A stretch of DNA of 64,000 nucleotides, taken from contig NZ_STGX01000003.1 of NCBI RefSeq assembly GCF_004912155.1, forward strand, positions 296,309 through 360,308, in the 5' to 3' direction. Both the position numbers and the translations under genes were made by a program. This document shows positions 33,171 through 41,903 of this stretch, piece after piece; the first letter of the stretch is position 1, and each line of letters opens with the position of its first letter. Below the pieces are notes generated by a model. It saw nothing but the letters and a program-made list of their open reading frames with translations. It was not told the DNA's origin and ran no database searches. The DNA comes from Glycomyces paridis. Lineage in GTDB: Bacteria; Actinomycetota; Actinomycetes; Mycobacteriales; Micromonosporaceae.

Positions 33171-34999
33171 TCGCGCTCGTCCGCGGTCTTCTTGCGGCGC
33201 AGCGTGAGCACGAAGCCCGCGCCCGCCACGACGATCACGGCGGCCGCCACCGCGATCCAGACCCACGCGGACGGGCCGCCTTCGTCGCCGTCGCCGCCGA
33301 CCGGCTGCGCCGACCAGTAGGACCAGGTGAAGCCCTGCTGGCCGGTGACCATGCCGTTCTCGGTCGGCTGCGTGGTCATGCCGGTGACGCTGTCGTGGTC
33401 GTACGCCTCCATGACGTTCTGGTAGTACAGGTAGATGACGGGGGTGTCCTCGTAGAGGAGGCGCTGCTCCTCTTTGACGAGTTCGGCGCGCGCGTCGGGG
33501 TCGGACTCGACCTTCTGCTGCTCGTGGAGCGCGTCGAAGTCGGGGTTGCAGTAGGAGTTCTCGCTGGAGCGCTCGGTGCCGTCGGTGAGGGTCGGCAGGA
33601 CCGCGCAGGTGTGCATGCCGAGCTGCTCGGTCGGGTTGGGGCCCACGCCCCAGCCGGAGAACGCGATGTCGAACTCGCCCAGGTAGGCGAGGTTGTTGAG
33701 TTCGCCCTGCTCGATCGCCTCGGGGACGACCTCGATGCCGAGCTCGGCCCACCACTCGACGGCGAACTGCGCGATCGTGGCGTACGCGGTGTTGTCGGCG
33801 TGCTGGTAGAACCGGAAGCTCAGCCGCTGGCCGCCGCCGGGCATGGTCCGCACGCCGTCCTCGCCGCGCTCGTACCCGGCCTCGTCGAGGAGCGCGTTGG
33901 CGCCCTCGATGTCGAACTGCACGAGCGAGTCCCCGCCGTCCCAGTGGTACTGGGCGAAGATCGCGGGGATGATCGAGGTCGCCGGGGAGCCGGAGCCGTC
34001 GAGGACGGTGTCCACGAGGGCCTGCTTGTCGATCGCCATGTGCATGGCCTTGCGCACGACCGGGTCCTTGAGCGCGGGGTGGCCGTCGCCGAACTCGGTG
34101 CCGTCCTGCGTGACGGTGCCGTGGTTGAGCGTGATGGACACGTACCGGCGGCCCTGGACGTCGTTGACGGTGACGTGGTCCTGCTTGGCGAGCGCCTCGA
34201 TCTGGGCGGGGTTGAGCCCGCCCTGCATGCCCGATCCGACCACGTCGACCTCGCCGGCCTCCAGTGCGGCCACGGCCGCGTCGGTCTCGGCGTAGTAGTC
34301 GTAGACGATCTCGTCGAACCCGGGCGCGCCGTCCCAGTAGTCGGGGTTGGCCTTCAGGCGGATCAACTCGTCGGTCTTGTACTCGGTGACCTGGAACGGG
34401 CCCGAACCGACCAGCGGCAGCTGGTTCGCGTCGTCCGCCGACGGGTCGGGGAACTGCGACCACACGTGCTCGGGGACGATGTAGACCTCGCGCGTGAGCA
34501 CGTCCCACGGGGCGGGCTGGGCGAGGGTGAGCACGAAGGTCGCGTCGTCGGGAGCCTCGGCCGACACCAGGTTCCCCGCGAAGTCGACGTTCCAGTCGTG
34601 GATCGCCTGGTTCTCGATGAGCAGCCCGTACGTGTAGGCCACGTCGTTCGCCGTGAGCGCCTCGCCGTCGGACCAGGTCACGCCCTCGCGGATCGTGAAC
34701 GTCCAGGTGAGGCCGTCCTCGGACTCGACCCATTCGGTCGCCAGGCCGGGCACGGGCTCGTACTCGGTGCCCATCTTCACCAGCGTGTCGTACGTCATCA
34801 TGCTGGTCTCGTAGGTGATGACGTTGCGCCGCTTGAACGGGTTGAAGGTGTCGACCTCCTGGTTCGTGGCGATGAGGAGGGTGTCGACGTCGTCCTCCTG
34901 GGCCGCGGCGCCGGGCGCGGCGACCGCGAGCGCGCCGGCGGTGAGCGCCAGCACGGCCAGGGCGGACAGGAACCGCCGTGTCAGGGCATGGGGATTCAT
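33167..34999 (-). CDS. Peptide-binding protein of ABC transporter with C-terminal membrane anchor
   Basis: This 610-residue SBP family 5 protein has a Sec-type leader (MNPHALTRRFLSALAVLALTAGALAVAAPGAAA) cut near AAAQED. There is no lipobox Cys. The mature part has the family's WTFTIREGVTWSDGEALTANDVAYTYGLL and LVGSGPFQVTEYK landmarks. At residues 577-602 it carries AWVWIAVAAAVIVVAGAGFVLTLRRKK, a membrane helix with positive stop, so it is apparently tethered by its C-terminus rather than by lipid. It heads the nine-gene operon 34999-24153. Murein peptides are the likely cargo given the DppA-like and S66 enzymes. Confidence 0.9.
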   Translation of the reverse strand: MNPHALTRRFLSALAVLALTAGALAVAAPGAAAQEDDVDTLLIATNQEVDTFNPFKRRNVITYETSMMTYDTLVKMGTEYEPVPGLATEWVESEDGLTWTFTIREGVTWSDGEALTANDVAYTYGLLIENQAIHDWNVDFAGNLVSAEAPDDATFVLTLAQPAPWDVLTREVYIVPEHVWSQFPDPSADDANQLPLVGSGPFQVTEYKTDELIRLKANPDYWDGAPGFDEIVYDYYAETDAAVAALEAGEVDVVGSGMQGGLNPAQIEALAKQDHVTVNDVQGRRYVSITLNHGTVTQDGTEFGDGHPALKDPVVRKAMHMAIDKQALVDTVLDGSGSPATSIIPAIFAQYHWDGGDSLVQFDIEGANALLDEAGYERGEDGVRTMPGGGQRLSFRFYQHADNTAYATIAQFAVEWWAELGIEVVPEAIEQGELNNLAYLGEFDIAFSGWGVGPNPTEQLGMHTCAVLPTLTDGTERSSENSYCNPDFDALHEQQKVESDPDARAELVKEEQRLLYEDTPVIYLYYQNVMEAYDHDSVTGMTTQPTENGMVTGQQGFTWSYWSAQPVGGDGDEGGPSAWVWIAVAAAVIVVAGAGFVLTLRRKKTADERE

Positions 35000-35107
35000 G
35001 GGGTGCTGGTCCTCGCATTCGGCTCCGGGCACGAGGCGCCCGAGCGGCTCGCGAGCGCGCCGCCGGTCCTCGGTGTACCGAACAGAATGACGGAACACTT
35101 CTTGAGT

Positions 35108-35134
35108 TGTCAACGATGTGAAGAAAGTTTTCAT
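35108..35134 (-). promoter_or_regulatory. Putative promoter -35 and GAAA-AC-TTTC site before the peptide-importer operon
   Basis: On the minus strand, GATGAAAACTTTC (35135-35123) is followed by TTCACATCG and then TTGACA (35113-35108), a perfect -35. CATTCT follows 18 bp later. The GAAAnnTTTC element resembles the one in the nagZ promoter. The 234-bp region 35000-35233 is shared with the divergent aspT gene and is noticeably AT-richer than its surroundings. Confidence 0.5.
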
Positions 35135-35233
35135 CGCCGAAATATGCGGCCCCCGCGAAAGGGCGAACCGACCAGGCGCGACCCCCGATTCCGCTAAATT
35201 CAATCCACTACCGACGGTGACATGGGGGTTGCG

Positions 35234-36931
35234 GTGTGGAACTGGCTGACTGACTCGCTCGTCGCACACCCCGAGATCGCGATCTTCCTCGCCCTGGGCC
35301 TCGGCTTCCTCATCGGCAAGCTCAAGATCAAGGGCATCGTGCTCGGCCCGGTCACCGGCACCCTCCTCGCCGGCGTCCTCGTCGGCATCGTCTTCGACGG
35401 CATCGACATCCCCGACCTGGTCAAGACGGTCGCCTTCGTCGCCTTCCTCTTCGCCCTCGGCTACAACGTGGGCCCCCAGTTCTTCGCGGGGCTCAAAGGC
35501 GACGGCGTCAAGCAGGTGATCCTCGCCGTCATCAACTGCGCCTTCGGCCTCGGCGTCGTCATCGTCCTCGCCAAGCTCCTCGGCTACGGCCCCGGCTGGG
35601 GCGCGGGTCTGCTCGCGGGCGGCCTCACCCAGTCCGCCGTCATCGGCGTCGCCGACTCCGCCATCGCCGCCCTGCCCGGCCTCAGCGCCGAGGAGGTCAA
35701 GGAGATGGAGTCGCAAGTGGCCGTCGGCTACGCCGTCTGCTACCTCTTCGGCACCGCCGCCGCCGCGTTCTTCCTCTCCACCATCGCGCCCCGGATGCTC
35801 GGCTCCAAGAGCCTCGCCGCCGACGCCCACGAGATGGAGAAGGACCTCGGCGTCGCCAAGGAGCCCGGCATCAGCCCCGCCTATTACTCCGTGGTCCGCC
35901 GCGCCTTCCGCATCGACGGGGGCACCGTCGTCGGCGCCACCGTCGCCGACCTCGAAGCCCGCGCCCTCACCCTGGGCCACCGCGTCATGTTCCACGACCT
36001 GCGCCGCGGCGGCGCCGTCGCGCCCGTCCGCCCCGACACCGCGCTCCAGGCCGGCGACGTGGTCACCCTCGCCGCCCGCCGCCCCGACCTCGTCGCCCTC
36101 GACGTCGACCGCTGGGGCGAGGAGGTCGACGACGAGGAGCTGCTCGACTACCAGGTCGAGACCCTCGCCATCGTCATCACCAAGAAGTCGCTCGCCGGGG
36201 CGAAGATCGGCCCGGCCTTCGCCGAGCACGCCCCGCGCCTGTTCGTCACCAAGGTGGTCCGCGGCGGCCAGGAGATCCCCTGGAGCGACGACACCGTCAT
36301 CCACCGCGGCGACGAGATCACCGTCCAGGGCGGCAAGGACGAGGTCGAGGCCGTCATCGGCGACCTCGGCTACCCGAATCGCGCCAAGGACTCCACCGAC
36401 ATGAGCTACGTCGGCTTCGGCATCGTCGTCGGCGCCCTCATCGGCGTCCCCACGATCGCCGTGGCCGGCGCCGACATCGGCCTCACCACCTCCGGCGGCG
36501 CCCTCATCATGGGCCTCGTCTTCGGCTGGCTGCGCGCCAAGTCCCCGACCTTCGGGCAGTTCCCGCCCGCCGCGAACTGGATGCTCTCCACCGGCGGCCT
36601 GTGCATGTTCGTCGGCATCGTCGGCATCATGGCCGGACCCGACTTCGTCTCCGGCGTCAAGTCCGAGGGCCTCAGCCTCGTCTTCGCCGGACTCGTCGTG
36701 ACCCTCCTGCCGATGCTCCTGACCATGTACCTCGGCAAGTGGCTGTTCAAGATCCCCGTGCCGATCAACCTCGGCATCGTGGCCGGCGCCAACACCACCA
36801 CCGCCTCCATCGGCGCCATCACCGACAGCGCCAAGAGCCAGGTGCCGGTCCTCGGCTACACGATCCCGTACGCCATCGGCAACGTCCTGCTCACCATCTG
36901 GGGCGCGGTCATCGTGGCCGTGCTCGCCTGA
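35234..36931 (+). CDS. aspT: Aspartate:alanine antiporter (AspT/AAEx family), first copy
   Basis: This membrane antiporter has two five-helix blocks that flank a cytosolic region with two TrkA-C/RCK-like domains (about 200-375). Landmarks are IGKLKIKGIVLGPVTGTLLAG, the GYNVGPQFF and LLAGGLTQSAVIGVADSA motifs, and AGANTTTASIGAITD in the last block. AspT swaps external aspartate for internal alanine. GTG 35234 was chosen because GGGGG lies 5-9 nt upstream and VWNWLTDSL aligns with the start of the second copy (MNWIEETL); an in-frame ATG at 35222 is the alternative. The decarboxylase gene follows after 24 nt. Confidence 0.92.
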   Translation: MWNWLTDSLVAHPEIAIFLALGLGFLIGKLKIKGIVLGPVTGTLLAGVLVGIVFDGIDIPDLVKTVAFVAFLFALGYNVGPQFFAGLKGDGVKQVILAVINCAFGLGVVIVLAKLLGYGPGWGAGLLAGGLTQSAVIGVADSAIAALPGLSAEEVKEMESQVAVGYAVCYLFGTAAAAFFLSTIAPRMLGSKSLAADAHEMEKDLGVAKEPGISPAYYSVVRRAFRIDGGTVVGATVADLEARALTLGHRVMFHDLRRGGAVAPVRPDTALQAGDVVTLAARRPDLVALDVDRWGEEVDDEELLDYQVETLAIVITKKSLAGAKIGPAFAEHAPRLFVTKVVRGGQEIPWSDDTVIHRGDEITVQGGKDEVEAVIGDLGYPNRAKDSTDMSYVGFGIVVGALIGVPTIAVAGADIGLTTSGGALIMGLVFGWLRAKSPTFGQFPPAANWMLSTGGLCMFVGIVGIMAGPDFVSGVKSEGLSLVFAGLVVTLLPMLLTMYLGKWLFKIPVPINLGIVAGANTTTASIGAITDSAKSQVPVLGYTIPYAIGNVLLTIWGAVIVAVLA

Positions 36932-36955
36932 TCCACCGCCTAGGAAGGAACCGCC

Positions 36956-38572
36956 ATGACCGTCGACCGCGACGAGGAACGCCGCCTCGAAGGGCTCAGC
37001 CCCTTCGAGTTGAAGAACCGTCTCATCGACCTGGCCGGGGAGAACGAGCGCGCCAACGCGCTCGCCATGGTCAACGCAGGGCGCGGCAATCCGAACTGGA
37101 CGGCCACCGCGCCCCGCGAGGCGTTCTTCCTCTTCGGGCAGTTCGCGGTCACCGAGACCCGGCGCGACTGGGACGAGTTCGAGAACCTCGGCGGGATGCC
37201 GCAGAGCGAGGGCATCGCCCAGCGCCTCGACGACTTCCTCAAGGCCAACGCCTCCGCCCCCGGCGCGGCCGCGCTCGGCTCGTACGTGGCCCACGGCGTC
37301 GAGACCCTAGGGTTCGACGCGGACGCGTGGGTCGGCGAACTCGCGGACGCGGTCATCGGCGACCACTACCCGGTGCCCGACCGGATGCTCGTCCACGCAG
37401 AGCAGGTCGTGCACGCCTACCTCGACGCCGAGATGGGCGGGGCCCCGCAGGGCGGCTGGGACCTCTACGCGGTCGAGGGCGGCACCGCCGCCATGTGCTA
37501 CCTCTTCGACTCCGCGCAGGTCAACGGCCTCTTGAACAAGGGCGACCGGATCGCGATCATGGTCCCGATCTTCACGCCCTACCTGGAGATCCCTCACCTG
37601 GAGCGCTACGACTTCGACATCGTCGAACTCCAGGCCTCCAAGGACACCGAGGACGGCATCCACACCTGGCAGTACCCCGACGACGAGATCGACAAGCTCA
37701 AGGACCCGTCGATCAAGGCGCTGTTCCTCGTCAACCCCTCCAACCCGCCGTCGGTCAAGCTCGCCGAGGCCACCCTGGAGCGCATCCGCGGGATCGTCGC
37801 GAACGACAACCCGGGCCTGACGGTCATCACCGACGACGTGTACGGCACCTTCACGAACGGGTTCACCTCGCTCATGTCGAGCCAGGCGTCCAACACCATC
37901 GGCGTGTACTCGTTCTCGAAGTACTTCGGATGCACCGGCTGGCGCCTCGGCGTCATCGCCGTCGCCCGCGACAACGTCTTCGACAAGCGCATCGCGGCCC
38001 TCGACGAGTCGCGCACCGCCGTCCTCAGGGAGCGGTACTCCTCGATCACGCTGGAGCCCGAGAAGCTCAAGTTCATCGACCGGATCGTTGCCGACTCGCG
38101 CGACGTGGCGCTCAACCACACCGCGGGGCTCTCGACCCCGCAGCAGGTCCAGATGACCTTCTTCGCGCTCCACACCCTCACCGACGCCGAGGGCGCCTAC
38201 AAGCGCGACTGCCAGGCGATCATCGCCCGGCGCCTCAAGGCCCTCGTCGAAGGGCTCGACGTGCCCTACCCCGAGGACCCGGAGGCCGCGAACTACTACG
38301 TGGAGCTCGACCTCCTCAGCTGGGCCGAGCGCAACTGGGGCGCCGAGTTCGCCGACTGGATGCAGGCGAACTTCGAACCGGTCGACCCGATCTTCCGCCT
38401 CGCGCAGGAGGAGTCGGTCGTCCTGCTCAACGGCGGCGGCTTCGACGGCCCCCAGTGGTCGGTGCGGGTGAGCATGGCGAACCTGCGCATGGACGCCTAC
38501 AAGCGGATCGGCGCCGCCCTGCGGGCCATCGGCGACGAGTACCACGCCGAGTTCCAGCGGCAGCAGCGGTAG
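36956..38572 (+). CDS. aspD: Aspartate 4-decarboxylase (PLP-dependent)
   Basis: This 538-residue fold-type I PLP enzyme converts L-aspartate to L-alanine and CO2, consuming a cytosolic proton. PLP Lys lies in YSFSKYFGCTGWRLG, preceded by ITDDVYGTF with the PLP-pyridine Asp and VNPSNPPSV with the Asn. The N-terminal LSPFELKNRLIDLA and NAGRGNPNW are typical of AspD rather than of aspartate aminotransferase (~400 residues). GAAGGAACC precedes the ATG. Sandwiched between two AspT genes, it completes the electrogenic aspartate/alanine cycle that makes proton-motive force and resists acid. Confidence 0.93.
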   Translation: MTVDRDEERRLEGLSPFELKNRLIDLAGENERANALAMVNAGRGNPNWTATAPREAFFLFGQFAVTETRRDWDEFENLGGMPQSEGIAQRLDDFLKANASAPGAAALGSYVAHGVETLGFDADAWVGELADAVIGDHYPVPDRMLVHAEQVVHAYLDAEMGGAPQGGWDLYAVEGGTAAMCYLFDSAQVNGLLNKGDRIAIMVPIFTPYLEIPHLERYDFDIVELQASKDTEDGIHTWQYPDDEIDKLKDPSIKALFLVNPSNPPSVKLAEATLERIRGIVANDNPGLTVITDDVYGTFTNGFTSLMSSQASNTIGVYSFSKYFGCTGWRLGVIAVARDNVFDKRIAALDESRTAVLRERYSSITLEPEKLKFIDRIVADSRDVALNHTAGLSTPQQVQMTFFALHTLTDAEGAYKRDCQAIIARRLKALVEGLDVPYPEDPEAANYYVELDLLSWAERNWGAEFADWMQANFEPVDPIFRLAQEESVVLLNGGGFDGPQWSVRVSMANLRMDAYKRIGAALRAIGDEYHAEFQRQQR

Positions 38573-38596
38573 CGGCACGAGCACGGGAGCGGGAAG

Positions 38597-40282
38597 ATGA
38601 ACTGGATCGAGGAGACGCTGTCGGGCACGCCCGAGATAGCGCTGTTCGTGTGCCTGGCACTGGGATTCGCGGTCGGCAAGGTGCGGATCTGGAAGATCTC
38701 GCTGGGCGGCGTGGCCGGGACGCTGGTCGTGGCGATCGTCATCGGCATGTTCGCCGACATCGAGCTGAACGACCAGGTCAAGACGATCGCCTTCGCCCTG
38801 TTCATCTTCACGCTCGGCTACATCTCGGGGCCGACCTTCTTTGCCAGCCTCAACCGCAGGAGCCTGCGGTACGCGACCTTCACCGGCATCGAGGTCGTGT
38901 CGGTCCTGGCGATCACGGCCGCTGCGGTCCTCATCATGGACCTCGACGTGGGCACCGCGGCCGGGCTGCTCGCGGGCGGCGCGACCGAGTCGGCGGCGGT
39001 CGGCACCGCCACCGACGCGATCGGGCGGCTCGACCTCTCGGACGCCGAGATCGCGACGCTCCAGGCCAACGTCGGCACCGCGTACTCGATCTCCTACATC
39101 TGCGGCCTCATCACGATCGTGCTCCTGTCGAGCCAGTTCTTCCCGCTCATGATGCGGGTGAACCTGCGCGACGAGGCCGCGAAGCTGTGGAAGAAGCTCG
39201 GCGGCGCCGCCGACGACGCCACGGCCGCGCCCGCGGCCCCCGCGATCGTCGGCCGCGAGTACAAGGTCACGGCCGCCTCCGGCCGCACCGTCGGCGAGCT
39301 CCAGGCCGACCTCGGCGAGGCCACCGTCGAGGAGGTCTTCCGCGAGGGCAAGGCCCTCAATATCGAACCGGGCCTCGTGCTCGCCGAAGGGGACCGGGTG
39401 CTCGTGGTGGCCCGCCGCGAGGCCATCGTGGGCTCGGCCGAGCGCATCGGCGAGGAGGTCGCGCTCGACGAGTCGATGGCGATGAACCTCGACCTGGCCG
39501 ACGTCGTGGTCACCCGCAAGGGCTATCAGGCCACGACCCTCGCCGAGATCCGCCGCCAGTTCGCCGACGAGCGCCAGGGCATCTACCTCCAGCGGATCAC
39601 CCGCGGCGACCACGAGCTGCCGGTGCAGCCGGAGACGATGATCCAGCGCGGCGACACCGTCCGCATCTCCGGTGCGGCGCGGGACATGAAGCGCGCCATC
39701 CCGAGCATCGGCTTCCGGGTCGATCCGAAGGTCACCTTCGACATGGTGTTCATCGCCGTCGGCGTGGTCCTCGGCTTCCTCATCGGCATGCTGGTGTGGA
39801 CGGTCGGGACGATCCCGCTGACGCTCGGCACCGGCGGCGGCTGCCTCCTCGCGGGCCTGCTGTTCGGCTGGATCCGCTCCAAGCGGCCCACGTTCGGCCA
39901 GTACGACTCCGGCGCCGCCGACGTCATCAAGACCCTCGGCCTGGCGACCTTCATCTGCGCGGTCGGGCTCTCCTCGGGTCCGCAGGCGGTGGAGCTGGTC
40001 GAGCAGTTCGGCGTCGGCCTGCCGATCGCGGGCGTCGCGATGACGGCCATCCCGGCGTTCATCTCGCTGTTCGTCGCCTGGAAGATCATGAAGCTGCCCG
40101 CGCCGCTGGTGCTCGGATCGGTGACCGGGCAGCAGTGCTCGACGCCGGGCGTGACGGCCGTCCAGGCCGCCGCGGGCAACGCGACGCCGCTCATGGCCTA
40201 CACGATCGTCTACGCGTTCTCCAACGTCGTGCTGCCGCTCCTGGGCCCGATCGTCGTCGCGATGGCCCACGCCATCGGATAG
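38597..40282 (+). CDS. aspT: Aspartate:alanine antiporter (AspT/AAEx family), second copy
   Basis: The 561-residue paralogue has the same plan: five helices, paired TrkA-C-like domains (about 215-375), then a second helical block. Motifs include GYISGPTFFASL, LLAGGATESAAVGTATDAIGRL, and GSVTGQQCSTPGVTAVQAAAGN, which replaces the AGANTTTAS motif of the first copy. The two copies are clearly diverged, so they may form a heteromer or have different specificity. GGGAAG precedes the ATG, 24 nt after the aspD stop. A 12-bp terminator hairpin follows at 40305. Confidence 0.9.
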   Translation: MNWIEETLSGTPEIALFVCLALGFAVGKVRIWKISLGGVAGTLVVAIVIGMFADIELNDQVKTIAFALFIFTLGYISGPTFFASLNRRSLRYATFTGIEVVSVLAITAAAVLIMDLDVGTAAGLLAGGATESAAVGTATDAIGRLDLSDAEIATLQANVGTAYSISYICGLITIVLLSSQFFPLMMRVNLRDEAAKLWKKLGGAADDATAAPAAPAIVGREYKVTAASGRTVGELQADLGEATVEEVFREGKALNIEPGLVLAEGDRVLVVARREAIVGSAERIGEEVALDESMAMNLDLADVVVTRKGYQATTLAEIRRQFADERQGIYLQRITRGDHELPVQPETMIQRGDTVRISGAARDMKRAIPSIGFRVDPKVTFDMVFIAVGVVLGFLIGMLVWTVGTIPLTLGTGGGCLLAGLLFGWIRSKRPTFGQYDSGAADVIKTLGLATFICAVGLSSGPQAVELVEQFGVGLPIAGVAMTAIPAFISLFVAWKIMKLPAPLVLGSVTGQQCSTPGVTAVQAAAGNATPLMAYTIVYAFSNVVLPLLGPIVVAMAHAIG

Positions 40283-40304
40283 CCGCGAGACCCCTCCGAA
40301 CATG

Positions 40305-40334
40305 GTCCCGAACGGGTGAAACCCCGTTCGGGAC
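40305..40334. terminator. Terminator hairpin after the aspT-aspD-aspT operon
   Basis: A perfect 12-bp inverted repeat, GTCCCGAACGGG and complement, closes a TGAAAC loop and begins 22 nt after the second aspT stop. No strong U-tract follows. Confidence 0.8.
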
Positions 40335-40431
40335 TGTCGGATATCGGGCAGAGATCCGCCCCCGCCCCGGGCGGCGCGGAAAATGATGCTGGCATCGTCC
40401 ACATCGTCTGCACTCCGCGTGAGGTACCGCC

Positions 40432-41187
40432 TTGAGCGCTTCCGATCCGACCCCGCGCGGTGTCGCGGCCAAGCTCATCCTCGTGCTCCACGAGCTTGCC
40501 GCGCACCGCGAACCGACGGGCGTCACCCACCTGTCGCGGCGCACGAGGCTCCCCAAGACGACCGTCCACCGCCTGCTGGCGGACCTGGAGGCCGCAGGGG
40601 TGGTCCACCGCGCCGGGCGCCGCTACGCCCTCGCCCAGGCCCCCGCCTGGCAGGACCCGGCGCCGGTGCGCGAGTCGCGCCTGCGCAAGGTCCTCAAGCC
40701 GTACCTGCTGGAGCTGTACGAGCGCTCGGGCCACGTGGTGAGCCTGGCGACCGCGAACGGCGACACCGCCCGCTTCCTCGACCTGCTCTACCCGCACCGG
40801 TTCACCGAGGCGATCCTGCGGACCGCGGCCTCGGTGCCCCTGCACTGCACCGCGACCGGCAAGGCCCTGCTCGCCTTCGACCCCGACGCCGCCGAGCGGT
40901 ACCTCCGCGAGGCCGACCTGACCCCGCTGACGCGCAACGGCATCGCCACCCGCGACGACCTCGACCAGGCCATCGTGGAGGTCCGCCTGCGCGGGGTGGC
41001 GCTCGACCGCGAGGAGCACCTCCTCGGCTTCTGGGGCGTCGCCGCGCCGGTCACCGGCCGCCGCGGCACCGCCCTGGCGGCCGTGGGCCTCGCCGGACCG
41101 GTCCGCAGCTTCCAGCCCGCCGAGCACGTCGCGCACCTGCGGTCGGTCGCCCGCGCGGCCTCGGCGGCGGTGCGGGGACTCGACTGA
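40432..41187 (+). CDS. IclR-family transcriptional regulator
   Basis: This 251-residue regulator has an N-terminal winged helix (VTHLSRRTRLPKTTVHRLLADLEAAGVVHRAGRRYAL) and a GAF-like effector domain from about 75. SVPLHCTATGKALLAF is the IclR signature, followed by LDREEHLLGFWGVAAPV. The TTG start is supported by GAGG 7-10 nt upstream; no ATG is available in frame near the domain start. It lies between the aspT operon terminator and the AfsA-like gene, 101 bp upstream of the latter, and may regulate the polyketide-like cluster or the aspartate genes. Confidence 0.88.
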   Translation: MSASDPTPRGVAAKLILVLHELAAHREPTGVTHLSRRTRLPKTTVHRLLADLEAAGVVHRAGRRYALAQAPAWQDPAPVRESRLRKVLKPYLLELYERSGHVVSLATANGDTARFLDLLYPHRFTEAILRTAASVPLHCTATGKALLAFDPDAAERYLREADLTPLTRNGIATRDDLDQAIVEVRLRGVALDREEHLLGFWGVAAPVTGRRGTALAAVGLAGPVRSFQPAEHVAHLRSVARAASAAVRGLD

Positions 41188-41288
41188 CCGACCGCTTCGG
41201 TCCGCGTGGCGGAACAATCACGTTCCGTGCACCGGAACGATCCGCGCGAGCGGTTCCACGGCGCGGGCATCCTTCCTAGCCTCGATCC

Positions 41289-41903
41289 ATGCCACCACGA
41301 CCCGCACCGTCCCGAGGGGCCCCGTTCGACCGGTTCGCCGACCACGTCGGCGGGGCCGCTGCCGAGGCGGGGCGCTCGGCGCTCGGTGCCGGCGTCCCCG
41401 CCGAAGAGGGCCTGCACAAGCGCGACCGGCGGAACGTCCTCGTGGCGGACCTGCGCCGGACCGGCAGGGACTCGTGGACGGCGGCGCTCGTCCTCGACCC
41501 CGGGAACGCGGTGCTCGCCGACCGCGACAACGGCACCGGGCACGTGCCCGGCATGGTCGAGGTCGAGGCCTGCGTCCAGATGGCGATGGGCGTCGTCGGC
41601 CGCGACCTGGCCCCCGGTCCCGCCCTCCACGTGTTCACCACCAGCGAGCTGCACGCGGAGTTCGCGTCGTTCCTGTTCCCGCTCCCGGCCGCGATCGCGC
41701 TGCGCGCCGACGCGGTGCAGCGGCCCCGGCCCGAGGTCCTCGCCGCGGACCTCACCGCCACCATCCTCCAATCCGGACGCGCGGTCGCGACCATGCGGTT
41801 CACCGTCCGGGCCTTCGAACGCGGCCACTTCGACCGCGTCGAACGCGAACGCGCCCGCGCCGCGGCGCGCGGATTCCGACCCGACCTCCTGGAGCAGCCA
41901 TGA
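41289..41903 (+). CDS. AfsA-like hotdog-domain protein
   Basis: The 204-residue protein resembles one AfsA hotdog unit: LHKRDRRNVLVADLRRTGRDSWTAALVLDP, then HVPGMVEVEACVQMAMGVVGRDLAPG, where Glu-x-x-x-Q falls on the conserved hot helix, and the strand pair HVFTTSELHAEFASFLFP. AfsA itself (~300 residues, two units) joins a beta-ketoacyl-ACP to dihydroxyacetone phosphate for gamma-butyrolactone signals. This shorter version beside a ketoreductase, ACP and KS pair could instead be a dehydratase or other acyl-ACP enzyme. It is followed by the SDR with a 4-nt overlap. Confident for the fold, weak for the reaction. Confidence 0.72.
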   Translation: MPPRPAPSRGAPFDRFADHVGGAAAEAGRSALGAGVPAEEGLHKRDRRNVLVADLRRTGRDSWTAALVLDPGNAVLADRDNGTGHVPGMVEVEACVQMAMGVVGRDLAPGPALHVFTTSELHAEFASFLFPLPAAIALRADAVQRPRPEVLAADLTATILQSGRAVATMRFTVRAFERGHFDRVERERARAAARGFRPDLLEQP

